A DNA stretch of 64,000 nt from Acanthochlamys bracteata (GCA_019914995.1 CM034142.1:4793031-4857030); one strand, 5' to 3'; shown: positions 48,470-61,002, counted from the stretch's first letter. The notes: generated by a model from the sequence alone, not told the origin. Numbers and translations are program-made.

Positions 48470-48900
48470 TCGAATCGGCCATGAGTGGCCGCCGGCAAAG
48501 ATCGCATGATCAATCGCCGTCGGCCATGAGTGGCTGAGCTGCTGCCCACAAATACCGCCGTAAGCCATAACTAGCTAGCTGCCGCCGATAAAAATCGCCG
48601 TCGGTTATGACTAGCTGCCGAGAGCACACAGGACAGACAAGCCATGAGAGATCGCCGTGAGTGGCTAATGTGAGCAGACAGGAGAGATCGCCGTGAGCTG
48701 CTGCCAGAAAAAATCGCCGTCGGCCATGATTGGCTGCCGACCGTACACGGAAGAGATGCCGTGAGAGATCGTGTGAGAGATCGCCGTTAGTGGCTGCAGA
48801 GAGCACAGAGGAGAGATCGCACCGAGAGATAGGCTATTGCCGGGTGAGATCGCCGTCGACCACTCATGGACGATTGTGGCTGCCAAGAGCACGAGAAAGA
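48470..48900 (+). repeat. GATCGCCGT-rich degenerate repeat
   Basis: Roughly ten irregular copies of GATCGCCGT or AATCGCCGT followed by CGGCCATGA or GAGTGGCTG words, at 20-70 bp spacing. Frames open through it on both strands are products of the repeat. The GC content contrasts with the A-rich DNA on either side. Confidence 0.7.
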
Positions 48901-49246
48901 AAAATGAAATAAATCTCATCTGCAAAAAAAACGAATGAGTTTAGTTAATAAAAAAACAAGTTAATTAAAAAATAAATTTGATTAACATAAGCCAAATTAA
49001 TCAGTAGTAATGAAAATTAACAAAACCAAAAGAGGTGAGAGAATTCGTAAGGTGTAAGGTACGTGCCAATGTAGTAAGATATCGGCTAAAATGCAAAAGT
49101 TTGGACGAATAAAAAATATACAAACCGAGCGTGTTGAATGAGATAAATAAAAGATGTTAACTGTTCGAAATATTTACACGTATTAGAGTGCTCCAAAATG
49201 CCCGAAAAAACAGGGTGCTTATTTCTTTCCATATATATATATAGAG
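48901..49246. other. Spacer ending in a (TA)n tract
   Basis: AT-rich and non-coding. It ends in CCATATATATATATAGAGAG at about 49229-49248, where the first foldback element begins. Confidence 0.4.
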
Positions 49247-52200
49247 AGTTGGGGATGAGCCCCTGCACACATCGCGCTGTGAGCCGTCCGATCGCTGATC
49301 GGACGTCGCGCGCACAGTGAAGAAAATTTTTTACAGGAAGGTATTATTGTCAACTCATGTACGTTTTCTTCCCTTCCTCACGCGGTTCCCTTTTTCCTTC
49401 TTCATTTCGCCCGCTGCCTCCTGCTCGTCGATTTCTCGCTGTCGCCGTGCCGTCTTCTTCCCCACCGCAGGTGATCAACATCTTTTTTCTTTATTTTCTT
49501 TCTCTGTTCTTCGCTTCTCCTTTCCGCGCTACCGGATTCGATTCTTCTCCCGTGATCTTGCTCACCCGCGAGCTACATCAAATTCTTCTTCCGTAATCTT
49601 CTTCTTCCCACTTCTTCTTCATCTCGTCGATCGGCTTACGGAGCGAGAGAGATCCAGTCTTCCTTTAGGCTGTCGGCTTCTCGGGTCTGTTGCTGAAAGC
49701 CAAAATTGATCGTAGTGGACGGTATTTTTCTCCTCCCACGTTCAATTTTTCCTTTCTACACGTTTTAAATTTTTTTAATAATTTCAACATGTTTTTTTTT
49801 TTATTGTGAAGCTTGTTGCTGGAGAGCTTGCCGGAGAGCTCGCTGGTGATCGTGAACAGGTATGTGAACGCGATCCTTATTTGTGGCTGATATAAATTTG
49901 ATTTCAATTTCCTGCTCTCGTATGTGAAACTAATCGCATAATATGACGAAACTTCAGTGTGATTGTGCGTTAATTTTTACTCTAGATGTAGGATGATAAT
50001 ATGATTTTTCTTATTTATATAATTTATATCTAATTTAATTGTTTTTGGTGCAGTCGGTGATCAGCATGGGCTGGTGATCAGCTTGTGATGCTAGTGAATG
50101 TTTGTAAGTTGAATTTTCAATGAATGAGTGCTAGTGAATTTGTTATCATGTTGAGTTGTGGATGAATGCCGATTCTTCAGTTGGACATTGGTTTACTTCT
50201 GTGAATGAGTATCCATGAATGTAAGTGACTTAGGTGATTTTTACTGATTTTGTTTTCATTTGTTGGTGATTTTGTTTTGTAGGTTGATTGAGAGCTGTCT
50301 TAGAAATTTGGTAGCTTAAGAAGCTCAAATGAATTGGTAGAGAAGTGCGAGTGAATTGCAGCTCTCTTTGGTTGTTGTTGTATTGTGAAGTTTGATGTTG
50401 GATTGTGAAACTAAAGACGGGAATTTGATGATAAAGAACTTAAGACAGGAATTTGATGGCTTTTATGCGATTTGCATATTAGATCAAGCAGGTGCTAGTA
50501 GAACGATTGGTTGATAGATTGACCACATTGTCTTGGTCTCATGAGTTGATAGTTGGAAAGACTTCTTGAAGAGTGTTGGATATTGTTCTACTCTAACAAG
50601 TTGTTTCCTAAAGGCAATAGAGCAGTTGGTTACTTCTGTTTTTTTTTTAACGGGAAATGTAGATGTTAAATATTGTATGAAAATGTTTGTGTAATGGATA
50701 TGTAAAACATTTTATTTTTAATAGAGATATTTATTCTCAAGCTGCACATAGTCTTCTGGTGTAACGAATTATTTTTTCAACTTAAAGATAGACATGTCAC
50801 AATGGAGCTTCTGTATCTTTGTTGTTTTACTTAATGGTAGACATGCCACAGGTATATTGAATTTCATGATTGTCAACGGTCAGAAGCTTGAGGATTAATA
50901 TTGTCACAAGGATAAGAAGATGGGCAAATAATTTTTTCAATTCTAGATAACCACTAAGGTGCTTGAGGATATAACATCGTCAAATTCATCAACCATTGAA
51001 AAAAACTGGTAACATTGTTCAACTCAGTATCCATTGAAAGGAACTGGAGGGATCCAATCAAAAACAATAATAACTTTTGCACTACACACACCTTTCTATT
51101 ACACAATCATTTCCAGTCAAAAACATTGATAACATTTCCATTACTTGAAAATTTTCATTACCCAAACATTTGAACATTCCATTATTCTTGACAACTTGGA
51201 CTAGGAGTTACACACGAATTTTGCGATGTTTGTTCTACTGGTTCTACTGGCATGCATTCCTGATCCCCCTCCATTCTTATATAATAATGTTCCTCTCCAC
51301 ATTGACATTTCTTTCTTCGAGTTAGGCATCTCTGAATACTTGGCTTGGCAAATACCAAGCTTCTCAGCTCGTCTTTACAACATTTGAAAAAACAAAATAA
51401 GTTTCACAATCCAACATCAAGCCTTACAATACAACAATAACCAAAAATAAAAAATGAGAGCTGCAATTCACTTGCACTTCCCTATAATTCTTTTGAGCTT
51501 CTTAAGCTATCCGAGACAGTTCTCAATCAACCTACAAAACAAAATCACCAAAATGAACACAAAATCAGTAAAAATCACCTAAGACACATACGAAAGTAAA
51601 GAAAGAAAAATCCTTCTAAAAATTTATCATCGTACAAAAGAACATTTCTAAATTCCAATATAACGATCGACACCTCCTAAAATTTCAATTGTCAAATGAA
51701 ACATCAAGTAAATATTCTCCAGGTAAAGTGAAAAAAATAAAAAAAAATTCCAAATATTGATTCTTTTACTAAGGATCAACTCTAAATCCTCACACAATAG
51801 TTGCGTTCCGAAATTTCAAATAAAAATAAATCGAAAAAGGAATTTCAAATTTGTCTGAATTCAAAATCTTTCTGCTAGCACCTGAAAATTGAAATAGAAA
51901 GAAAAATTTGAACGTGGGAGGAGAAAAATACTATCCACTACGATCAATTTTGGCTTTCAGCAACAGAGCCGAGAAGCCGACAGCGGAAAAGGAAGACCGG
52001 ATCTCTCTCGCTCCGCAAGCCGATCGACGAGAAGAAGTGGGGAAGAAGAAGTAAGGAAGAAGAAGATTATGGAAGAAGAATTTGATGTAGCTCGCGGGTA
52101 AGGAAGATCACGGGAGAAGAATCGAATCCAACAGCGCGAAGAGGAGAAGAGAAGAACAGAGAAAGAAAATAAAGAAAATAAAAAAAACGAATGTTGATCA

Positions 52201-52463
52201 CCTACGGTGGGGAAGAAGACGGCACGGCGACAGCGAGAAATCGACGAGCGGGAGGTAGCGGGCGAGCTCGCTGCGAGGGAGAAAAAGAAGAAATGAAGAA
52301 GAAAAAGGGGAACCGCGTGAGAAAGAGAAGAAAACGTACATGAGTTGACAACAATACCCTCCCGAAAAAAAAATTTCACTGCGCGCGCGCACGCGCGTGG
52401 ACCGTCCGATCAACGATCGGACGGCTCATAACGCGATGTGCGCGGGGAAAAAAATGTGCGCGC
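49247..52463 (+). mobile_element. Foldback (long-TIR, MULE-like) element 1
   Basis: About 3.2 kb, a near-palindrome. The outer arm, about 49262-49770, is matched in inverted form by 51890-52450: CACATCGCG, GAGCCGTCCGATC, TCAACTCATGTACGTTTTCT, CTCGTCGATTTCTCGCTGTC and CTCCTCCCACGTTCAA occur in both. An inner arm at about 50280-50410 is matched by about 51385-51545 (GTGAATTGCAGCTCTC, TTGATGTTGGATTGTGAAAC). No protein is encoded. Very long inverted arms with no gene suggest a Mutator-like or foldback element. Exact ends and the target duplication are uncertain because both flanks are TA-rich. Confidence 0.75.
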
Positions 52464-52538
52464 ATTTTATATATATACAAATATATATATATTTTCATAT
52501 ATATATATATAAATATATACATATTTATATATATAGAT
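52464..52538. repeat. (TA)n-rich microsatellite between foldback elements
   Basis: About 75 bp of TATATA interrupted by AAATA and TTTCA. It separates the right end of element 1 from the left end of element 2. Confidence 0.85.
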
Positions 52539-55500
52539 GTGCAATATGCGTATATAAATTACTGTGCGCGTACATCAAATGTGAGCCGTCAGATCATCAT
52601 GCGACGGCTCATTTTAACGCTCCAGTAAGCGTTCTTACGGGAGCACTGTTAAGGGCACGCGCGTAATTCGCGTGCCCAGCTATAGTGCTCTCTTAAAATC
52701 ATCTCTTTATTTTTTTTTCATTTCTTTCTCTTCTTCTCTTTGCAGCTCTCTACCCGCCTCTCTCGCGATCGCCACTCCCGAGCCGGCGATCGTTGGTCTC
52801 CGGTGAAATTCTTAGTCTTAATACAGCTTCTTTCTTTCTCCTTCCTTCAATTTCTCTTACAGTTTCTTCTTTCTCGAAGCTGATTGAAAATCCGACGGTG
52901 GCCAAATTTTCGCTCGCCGGCCGACAATCGTCAAGTAGGTACCCGAATTTATTTTTCTTCTTCTCCTCCTGCTTCTCTTGCTACTCTCCTCACCAATTTC
53001 ATCAGTTACAACCGCTACCAATTTATCTAAATTTGTAGCTGGTAGGAGACAATGCAAGCGAGATTTGTGAAATTAGGCAAGTTTTTCAATCCAGCTATAA
53101 TATTATAATTTTTTTTTTCAGATTTTACTATTTTTTGTTATTTTATGATTTCTTTTGAAATTTTTTCAAGATTGGCGTTTCCATTCGCGCGGCAAAGTAG
53201 AACTACCTAGAGCTTGTGACAATTATTGATTGTCAGGTATGTTGAATTCAGTGTTCTATTCCATGCATTTCCTTATGTGGTTTAAACCGTCAGTTATTTT
53301 TGAAAGTTTTTTTTTCTTCTTATAGGTGTTTGGAGATTATTGTGATGCGTTTATATCATTGAGAACGGGTGTTATTTCAACAGCGGCAGATAGAAAGGAA
53401 AAGATAAGCATGTGAATGTTCTATAGGATAGGAAAAACAGAGCTTCAAATGCCACTGACCCAATCAACTATTTGAGAATTCATGCAGATTGTGAGTTAGA
53501 TGAGGTGAAATCTGAACTAGCCACCTTTGTACTGAGCAAGGGAGCTGAAATTTCTCCTCCTAGTGAACTTGAAGAAAAAATTTAGTATATCTAATGTGTT
53601 GTTTTAGTATTTATTTTATGAATGATATTTTTGAAGTTGGCATGTCTGGAATGTATCTGTAATGTGAATGATAAGTGTTGTGAAAATTTGTAATAGCTAT
53701 ATTTTATCTAGTTGTGGAAACTTGTTAGTGTATTTGTAATGTTATTTTGTAATGACTTTGGCATTTGAATGGAGTGTGAATGACTTTGGCAAGTGAATGG
53801 AATATGATCGACTTTGGCATCATAATACTCGTGAATTGAATATTTTTGTGTTTATGAATGTTCAAGTTATATGTTCAAGTGAATGCGCAAGTGTGAATGT
53901 TGATAGTTACCAATAATTAGAGGTGAATGCTATTTTGACGTGAATGCTCAAGTGTAAGTGTTGATAGTCAGCTATGATTGAAGATGAATGCTGTAAATGT
54001 GAATGTAATATTGTTTGGCACTGAGCTTATGAGTTATGACAGAGGTGATTAGCTCTATTGCTGCTAAAGTAGATGGAATCATCACTATGGAGCTCACTGG
54101 ATGATTATTCACCTGCCAGTTCTTCACTCCACTACTCGCCAAGATGTAGTCGTTGAGTTACTCACCTGTCAATTATTCACTCCACTTTCACTCTAGTTAT
54201 TCAGTTTATTCACCTGCCAGGATGTCAGTTTACCTGTCAATTATTTATTACAGTTCTTCACTCACATATACTTCACATTCATGTACACTCACTCTACATT
54301 CACTTCACATTGATGTACACATCCATCACTGCAAACATTTACTTCCTTAAGTCTGCATTACAGCTTCAAACATTAGATTCACATTGTTAGCATTACATTG
54401 TTAATGGCTATGTTAACCGGTGAGAGACAAACATTCACTTCACATTCAATATTGACATTCACAACATTTACAACATTCACATCCACAGATGCTCAATGTG
54501 ATGCCAAACTCATTCACATTTGATACAAAATCTGAGCATTACATTCACATTACATTCATAACACAAGTTTTTACAAAACTTTAACAATACATTCACAACA
54601 GCAGCTACAATTTTGAATTACATTCACAAGTTCACAACACCTAAACATTACATTTATAGACACATTACACCTTCTCCTTCTAGTCTGCATTACACCTACA
54701 GACACGCACTACACCTTCACAGCAAGCATTCATTCATTGCCGAAGAATTGGCATTCATGAAAAGGAAAAAAAAAACAGACGAGAGCCACTCAAAAAAAAA
54801 ACACATTCATTCACAACATAGCAGCCACGCGGATCACCTCCTCCATCTGTGCGATTGTCCTGAAAACAGTGGAAAGATGAGAAAAAAAAACGAAATTGAA
54901 ATCTGAAATGAAGCTACCAGTAATTGAAAGAAAACTACTTGCAATTGAAATGGAAGTTCTTTCCTTGTTCCAGCTCCAATCACGACTGCACCAATACAGA
55001 GAAAGAAAAAAAATTCAAAGAATAATAAGAAAACAAATATACATTGAAAGACACAATAATATCACCAATCAGTATTGACCGACGGCGTGGTTCAAGATCG
55101 GTGAGCTCGGAATTGATCTGACCGTGACGATCGACTTCGACGGTGCTCGCAGCTATAATTGATGAAATTGGTGAGGAGAGTAGGAAGAGAAGGAGGAGGA
55201 GAAGAAGAAAAATAAATTCGTGTACCTACTTGATGATCGTCGGCCGTCGGGTTTTCAATCGACTTTGACAAAGAAGCAACTCAAAGAGAAATTGAAGGAA
55301 GGAGAAAGAATGAAGCTGCATTACGACTAAGAATTTCACCGGAGACCGACGATCGCCGGCTCGGGAGCGGCGATCGCAGGAGAGCGGGTCGGGAGCTGCA
55401 AAGAGAAGAAGAGAAAGAAATAAAAATAAAAAAAAGAGATGATTTTAAGAGAGCACTGTAGCTGGGCACGCGAATTACGCGCGTGCCCTTAACAGTGCTC

Positions 55501-55613
55501 CCGTAAGAACGCTTACGGGAGCGCTAAAATGAGCCATTGGATGATGATCCGACGGCTCACAATTGATGTGCGCGATGTTGCATGTATAGTGATATGTGTA
55601 CGCGTATCCGCAC
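52539..55613 (+). mobile_element. Foldback (long-TIR) element 2
   Basis: About 3.1 kb. The left end GTGCAATATGCGTATATAAA is related to the inverted right end GTGCGGATACGCGTACACAT. The outer arms match closely over about 450 bp: GAGCCGTC, AAGCGTTCTTACGGGAGC, ACTGTTAAGGGCACGCGCGT, GATCGCCGGCTCGG in inverted form, and CTCCTCACCAATTTCATCA. The inner arms are rich in GTGAATG (53640-54060) and CATTCAC (54360-54740). It contains the coding fragment at 53326-53585. (TA)n tracts lie on both sides. The GAGCCGTC subterminal word is shared with element 1. Confidence 0.78.
53326..53585 (+). pseudogene. Unidentified coding fragment inside foldback element 2
   Basis: Two exon-like pieces. 53326-53415 follows a TATAG acceptor-like site and reads VFGDYCDAFISLRTGVISTA, then ADRKEKISM and a stop. 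53427-53585 follows CTATAG and reads DRKNRASNATDPINYLRIHA, then DCELDEVKSELATFVLSKGA and EISPPSELEEKI before a TAG. The second piece has 52 clean codons of mixed, protein-like composition in otherwise decayed DNA and could be a last exon. I do not recognise the family. It may be host sequence captured by the element. Confidence 0.4.
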
Positions 55614-56329
55614 CCCATATATATATATATATATGTATATAAGCACTTAAACCAAGTATTCATCTTGCTATCAGATAAAGAGATCAGCTTTAACGGAGGC
55701 ATTATTGAGTTTTATTTATTTATTTATTTTAATTTTTTTTTGAAATCTTTTGAGCCTTCTTGTTAAGTAATTACAAATCATTGTAAAGGAGGACATTAGA
55801 GCCCTGTCATCATATTGTAACCTTGATAGAAAAGTTATACGAAAGCTTGAAAGTTCTCGGGTTGTAGCCTAGGCTTTTTTTTTTTACGTGTGTGTTAGGC
55901 CTTTGCGAAGGAGTTCATAATTGTAGCAAGAGAGACTTGGCAAAATCTAGAAAGCTAGTGTGAGTTGTCCTTAAAAAGAGACTTAGCTAACACAGAGATA
56001 TTTTGTAAAAATATCATGTCTCGATTATTATGCGTTATTTTTACGTTAGTGGATATCACTTATGGTGTCAGAATGATGTGGACATATATAGTAAAAAAAT
56101 TTTATGTTGTCTAATTTGCATCTCTTAGCACTTGTTTTTATTTTATTAAATTATTTTGTGCTAACAATTTCTGTGCAGAGTGCGCTTCACGTTCAGTCAC
56201 TAATTAGTAATTTTCTAATCGATTAATTGCTTACTTTGTTGTAACTGTTTTCATAACAATCGAGTATTTGTTTGCCATACTCATTTCACGCTCTCCGTTA
56301 GAGTTCATATTCCGCAGGTTTGTGTATCC
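55614..56329. other. Spacer after foldback element 2
   Basis: It starts with a (TA)n tract at 55619-55640, followed by AT-rich DNA without a supported gene. Part of it may be the unresolved left end of foldback element 3. Confidence 0.4.
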
Positions 56330-57905
56330 TTCATTTCAATTTTTTCCTTCCATTCCTTCCTTCCCCCGATTCTCTCACTCCCGAACCTAATTCTTCTCCG
56401 GTGATTTCCTCACTCTCGATCAAAGCGACCCGATCTTCCACGATAAATCTCACTCACGTCTTCTTCCTCACTTCGTCTTCATCTCGCCGATCGGCTTCCG
56501 AAGTGAGGGATCTGATCTCCTCTATCGCCGATCGGCTTCTCGGCTCCGCTGCTTAATGCAAAAATCAAAAGCAATCGACAGTAATTCTCTTCTCTCGTGT
56601 TCAATTTCTCCTTTCAATTTCCGTTTTCAATTTAATTTGAAATTTCAGGAAACACCAATTGTTTGTATTGGGATTCAGAGTTAATCCGCAGTATGCCGAT
56701 TAAAATTTTGAATTTTTTGAATTTTTTTTACTTTTGTCTGGAGAATGATGCTTGATGTTTCATTTGAAATTTAAATTTTGGGAGATAGCAACTGTTGTTT
56801 TGAGATTCAAAACTAATCTTTGTGTAGATCAATTTATAGAATTTTTTGGATTCTTTTACTTTGTCTATACTTATGTAATTTTACTGAAATTTGTTTTTAT
56901 TTGTTGATGATTTTGTTTTCAGATTGTCAGAGCTGTCTTGGAACTCCTGTAGCTCGAGAAGCTCACTGGAACTAGTATGAGAGTGCGAGTGAATTGCATC
57001 ACCCCAGTTTTGGTATTTGGTTGTTGTATTTTGAAGCTTGTTGTTGTACTGTAAAATATTACGTAGGCAAGCTGAGAAGCTTGTTGTTGTGGCAAGGTAA
57101 TAACATGGTTGCCAATAAAATTTCAACTTGGCACAAGAAAGCATTTAACTGCTGCTGTGCCAAGCTGACTGTGAATGCAGACGACGTGATTGTGATTGTG
57201 AATGTGTTTTAGCTAGGGGGAAATGGATATAACATGGTCGTTTGTAACTATATCACTGGTAGTGTGTTGTGATTGTTGTAAAGACAAGCTTGTTGTTTAA
57301 AATTTTGTTATAGCTTGATAGAAAGTATGTAAATGCATATATTTCATAACAGATTAGCTTAATACAGAGAATGTAAATGTAGAAATTCACAATAGACACA
57401 ATATCTAAATCTCTTCATTCATAATAGAGATAATATATGGACAAAATATGAGTTCACATTAACGCAAGCTTCTCAGGCACCACAGCAACTTGGTGCCTTC
57501 TTGTGCCAAGCTTAAATTTTCTCTGGCATAATAGCAAGCATTTGAGCTTGTCCTTCCACTATTTGATAATACAATAACACATTGAACAATACAACAACAA
57601 GCTACACAGTACAACTGAGAATTACAACATTCATTAACGAATTCACAACATTACAACATTTTTATTTACCTTACAACTTTTAGAACGCAATAGCAAGCTC
57701 TCTCAACTGCTTTGAGTAAGCTGAGAAGAAATACCTTACCTATGATGTAGTTAGAAACAACAAAGTTATATCCACTTCTATTATGTAGTCACACCATCTA
57801 GGCACTCCAAAATAGCTCAACCTGCATAAACATAGACAAAATCCTATACGCATTGGCTAAAAAATTTATATTGCTCCTGTATGAGCTATGCAGTAGTGAC
57901 ATCAA

Positions 57906-59696
57906 TCTGTGTTGTTATCGCAAGTGTACGAATCGCACGAGTAATATAATGATGAAAAAATTATCGTTCTCATGATGATTGATTAACTTATTAAGTACAA
58001 AAAATAACTAATACATGAATTATTTGAACGATTGATCTAAAAAGAGTGAACACTAAAAATAAAGAAAATAAAACAAGCTAAAACTAACACTTGTAAGATT
58101 CTAATGACTTAAACGCTAAGGTATTTGATTTCACAATAACTAATCCAATTCAATTCCGTAATCATATTATCGAAGAATATAATAATTATTGACAGTTGAA
58201 AAACTCTAATTTTTTTGATATACTTTCTCAAGCTATACTAAAAATACTTTAATGTAATAACTCACTATATTTTTATGTGAATTAACATACAATAAAACTC
58301 ATTAAAATCTATGGCATCTTAGATTAACTGCACGAATCATAAGAGTACATCTTTGTCTCTCATGCAATTCATAACATTCATTAGAAAGACTAATCTATCC
58401 ATCACATCTATGTCTCAATATAAATCTCAAATCGATTGAATATTGGTCAAATATTCAAAAGCATTAAACATGGTAATGAATACTTAATAAGCAATTATAA
58501 AACTTTGAATAGCATAGAATTAAGAATTAAATCATCATATTTAGGATACATAGTCCCATTAAAGAGAAACTTGGTTCATAGTTTTCAGATCTAACAAAAT
58601 AGAGAGAAACATGAGAGATAGAACAAAAGAATCCTAAACAAAGAGTGTTGTTTAACGAACTGTCGTATTTTTCTTTTGCTCCTTGCTCCTCTCTGTTATT
58701 CTCTCCGTTCCAGCATCAAGAACCCATGAAATGAAACCTAGATTAGCTACCTCTGCTATCCTCTATTATTGTCTCACTTTTTGCCTCACCTAGGGTATCT
58801 GAAATTTAGTATTTAAATTGTATGATTTTTCTTTCTAAAAATAGCTAGGTGTAGTCCGAACTCTATGTCCACCAAATTTTATGTGCCATTTTGGGGTATG
58901 TTTGGCCTCCTACAAATATGAAAAATATTGCACTTCAAGATATATGTCTTATCTTTCCACCCATATATTGCACATGTCATTTAAAAATCGAAAATGCAAT
59001 CAACTTTACTTATTTTTGAAACTGCACACATGATAGGGTTCTACACTAGGTGTCCAATTCATCTGTGAATATATATCCATTGGCTGGCAAGGAAAACCTG
59101 AATAAATTAGTGAACCAACTTCTAGGTCTTGGCTTTAAAAAAAATTAGACGTTCACAACAACTCCATTGAAAAGCCAAGTTTTCACTAAAAAATGCTCCG
59201 ACTGCACAGAAGTACTAAAAATAAAAAAAAAATGCAGGAGTAAGGATGTTTTTTATCAATATTTCTATATAAAATAAAGCATATATGGTACAAGAGTGCA
59301 TGTATTTTGTATATAAAATCATGCGTAAAATTTTCACCCAAATATTGCACATATCATTTAAAACTCAGAAAGGCCTTGAACTTCACTTATCCCCGAAACT
59401 ACACACATAATTTGATCTATACTGGGTGCCAAATTCATCTTTGAATATGTTTCAAATAGCTGGCCAGAAAATTCTTAAAAAAAAATAATGAACCGACTTC
59501 AATGTCTTGCTTTCACACCCAATTGTCCGTTCATAAAAACTTCGCCGAAAAGTCAAGTTTTATTAAAGATGCTCAGACTACACATAATTGCTGAAAATAA
59601 GAAAATAAAACTATAAGATTCTTTTTAACTAAAATTTCTATGTAAAACCAAGCATATTTGGTACAAGAGTGCATGTGATTATGTATATAATTTAAG
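57906..59696 (+). mobile_element. 1.8-kb insertion in foldback element 3, LTR-like
   Basis: It is bounded by GACATCAA on both sides (57898-57905 and 59697-59704), a candidate 8-bp target duplication. The inserted DNA begins TCTGTGTTGTTATCGCAAGT. The TGTTGTTATCGCAAGTGTAC block is a typical start of plant Ty3/gypsy LTRs, though gypsy duplications are usually 5 bp. It may be a partial LTR or a small non-autonomous element. It has no gene and contains the tandem duplication at 58955-59695. Confidence 0.5.
58955..59695 (+). repeat. Tandem duplication, two units of about 370 bp
   Basis: Unit 1 (about 58955-59325) and unit 2 (about 59326-59695) share ATATTGCACAT, TCATTTAAAA, CTGCACACAT/CTACACACAT, CCAATTCATCT/CCAAATTCATCT and GGTACAAGAGTGCATGT in the same order. 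They are clearly diverged, so the duplication is not recent. Confidence 0.8.
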
Positions 59697-60385
59697 GACA
59701 TCAACCTTCAAAACAAACTCATTAACAAATAAAAAGAAAATCAGTAAAAGCACATAAAGCACAAGCAAAAGCTTAAAAAAATCTGATACATTCTAAAAAT
59801 TGATCCTTGTAATAAGATCAATTTTGAACAGTTTAGCATTTGAAAGTTCTTCCATCAGTTTCAATTTCCGTGGGCTAATGCCGAAGAACGTCACGGAATC
59901 CCAAATAAGATCAATTTTCAAATGGAACATCAAGAAAAATTTTTTGGACATAAGTAAAATTAACAAAAAATGAAAATACCAACAAATTCCAAAAATTGAT
60001 CCTTGTATTAAGGATCAACTCGAAATCCCAAACAAAAACTCGACATCTCTTGAAATTTCAAATGAAATTAAAAAATTCATATTTGACCAAATTCAAAATT
60101 CTTTAGTCGGCACCCGAAAACTGAAATTGAAAGTACAAACTGAACGAAGGAGGAGAGAATTATCGTCCATTGCAATTGGAGCCGAGAGGTCAATCGATTG
60201 TAGAGGAGTTTGATCCCTCACTCCAGAAGCCAATTGGTGAGATGAAGAGGACGTGAGGAAGAAGACATGAGGGAGATTTAACGAGGAAGATCGGGTCTCT
60301 TTGATCGAGAGTGATGCAATCACTATAGAAGAATTTGGTTCTAAGTGAGCGACTCGTGCAAAGGAAAGAATGGAAGAAAATTTGT

Positions 60386-61002
60386 GGAGAGAAGAAGAGA
60401 GGAATGTTGGAATAGTGACTCCGTAAACATGGTTGGTGAAATTGCCTTGTTATCTTGGCACCGTGATTTAGCTCTTGCTTCACTTTTTCACTGGCAGCCA
60501 TCACATCAAACTATCTGGCGGTTGCGATGAGCAATACCATTGGTGCCCGTAAGGGTGCAGGCACCCAAATCCTTTGAGATGATAACTGTGTGCGACCTAG
60601 TGCGACCCATGTTGATCGCACACATTCGCACGAGTCGCACTTGGGTCATGTAAATTAATGCATGCATGTCATGTAAAGTAACGTACTTGTCCCAAAAGAG
60701 ATACTGCCCGCACCAAGGGTTATTAGATCCACGATTAGGAAGTCCTAATTTAAGCGCATCACATAGTACCGACTATACCTATAACTCGAGCCGGAGTGGA
60801 AGCCGGAGACGAAATCGAGCCTCCGATCTTGATCAGAAGCCGAAATCGCGAGTCTCTGTTGCGAAATCGAGCCGGCAGCGAGCGCGGATGACTCGATTTC
60901 GCAAGGTTGAAGGCGGAGAGGAAAGACGCCGCTGCGAAGAGAAGAGGAAAAAATAAGACGCGAATGTGGATAGCACAGCACGCCGCGGAGTTAGGTTAAA
61001 TA
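60386..61002. other. Intergenic, no supported gene
   Basis: It contains TTGGTGCCCGTAAGGGTGCA and TCGCACAC/TTCGCACGAGTCGCAC words (60540-60650) and a purine-rich open stretch of 96 codons (60666-60956) of Arg/Ser-rich composition with no known family, probably not a gene. Confidence 0.4.

Larger units (their letters stand above)
56330..60385 (+). mobile_element. Foldback element 3, split by an insertion
   Basis: The left arm, from about 56330 (TTTTCCTTCCATTCCTTCC), matches the inverted right arm ending near 60385. Shared words include CTCTCGATCAAAG, ACCCGATCTTCC, CTTCTTCCTCAC and TTTGAAATTTCA. Subtracting the insertion at 57906-59696, both arms are about 1.1 kb around a centre near 57465. The element is a relative of element 1: the segment GAGAGTGCGAGTGAATTGCA near 56980, the TTGTTGTTGTACTGT words and the CTTCTCGG leader occur in both. 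No protein is encoded. The true ends are not resolved. Confidence 0.68.

Noticed and set aside
48510..48925. Overlapping frames of 86-98 codons on the minus strand
   Set aside because: They cross the GATCGCCGT repeat block and repeat its words. They are not proteins.
49317..49709. A 130-codon Phe/Ser/Arg-rich frame in foldback element 1
   Set aside because: The inverted arm at 51957-52379 gives a similar shadow frame with indels. It is pyrimidine-rich arm sequence, not a conserved gene.
60666..60956. A 96-codon Arg/Ser-rich frame
   Set aside because: Low-complexity composition from purine-rich and CGAG-rich DNA, with overlapping frames on the other strand and no domain.
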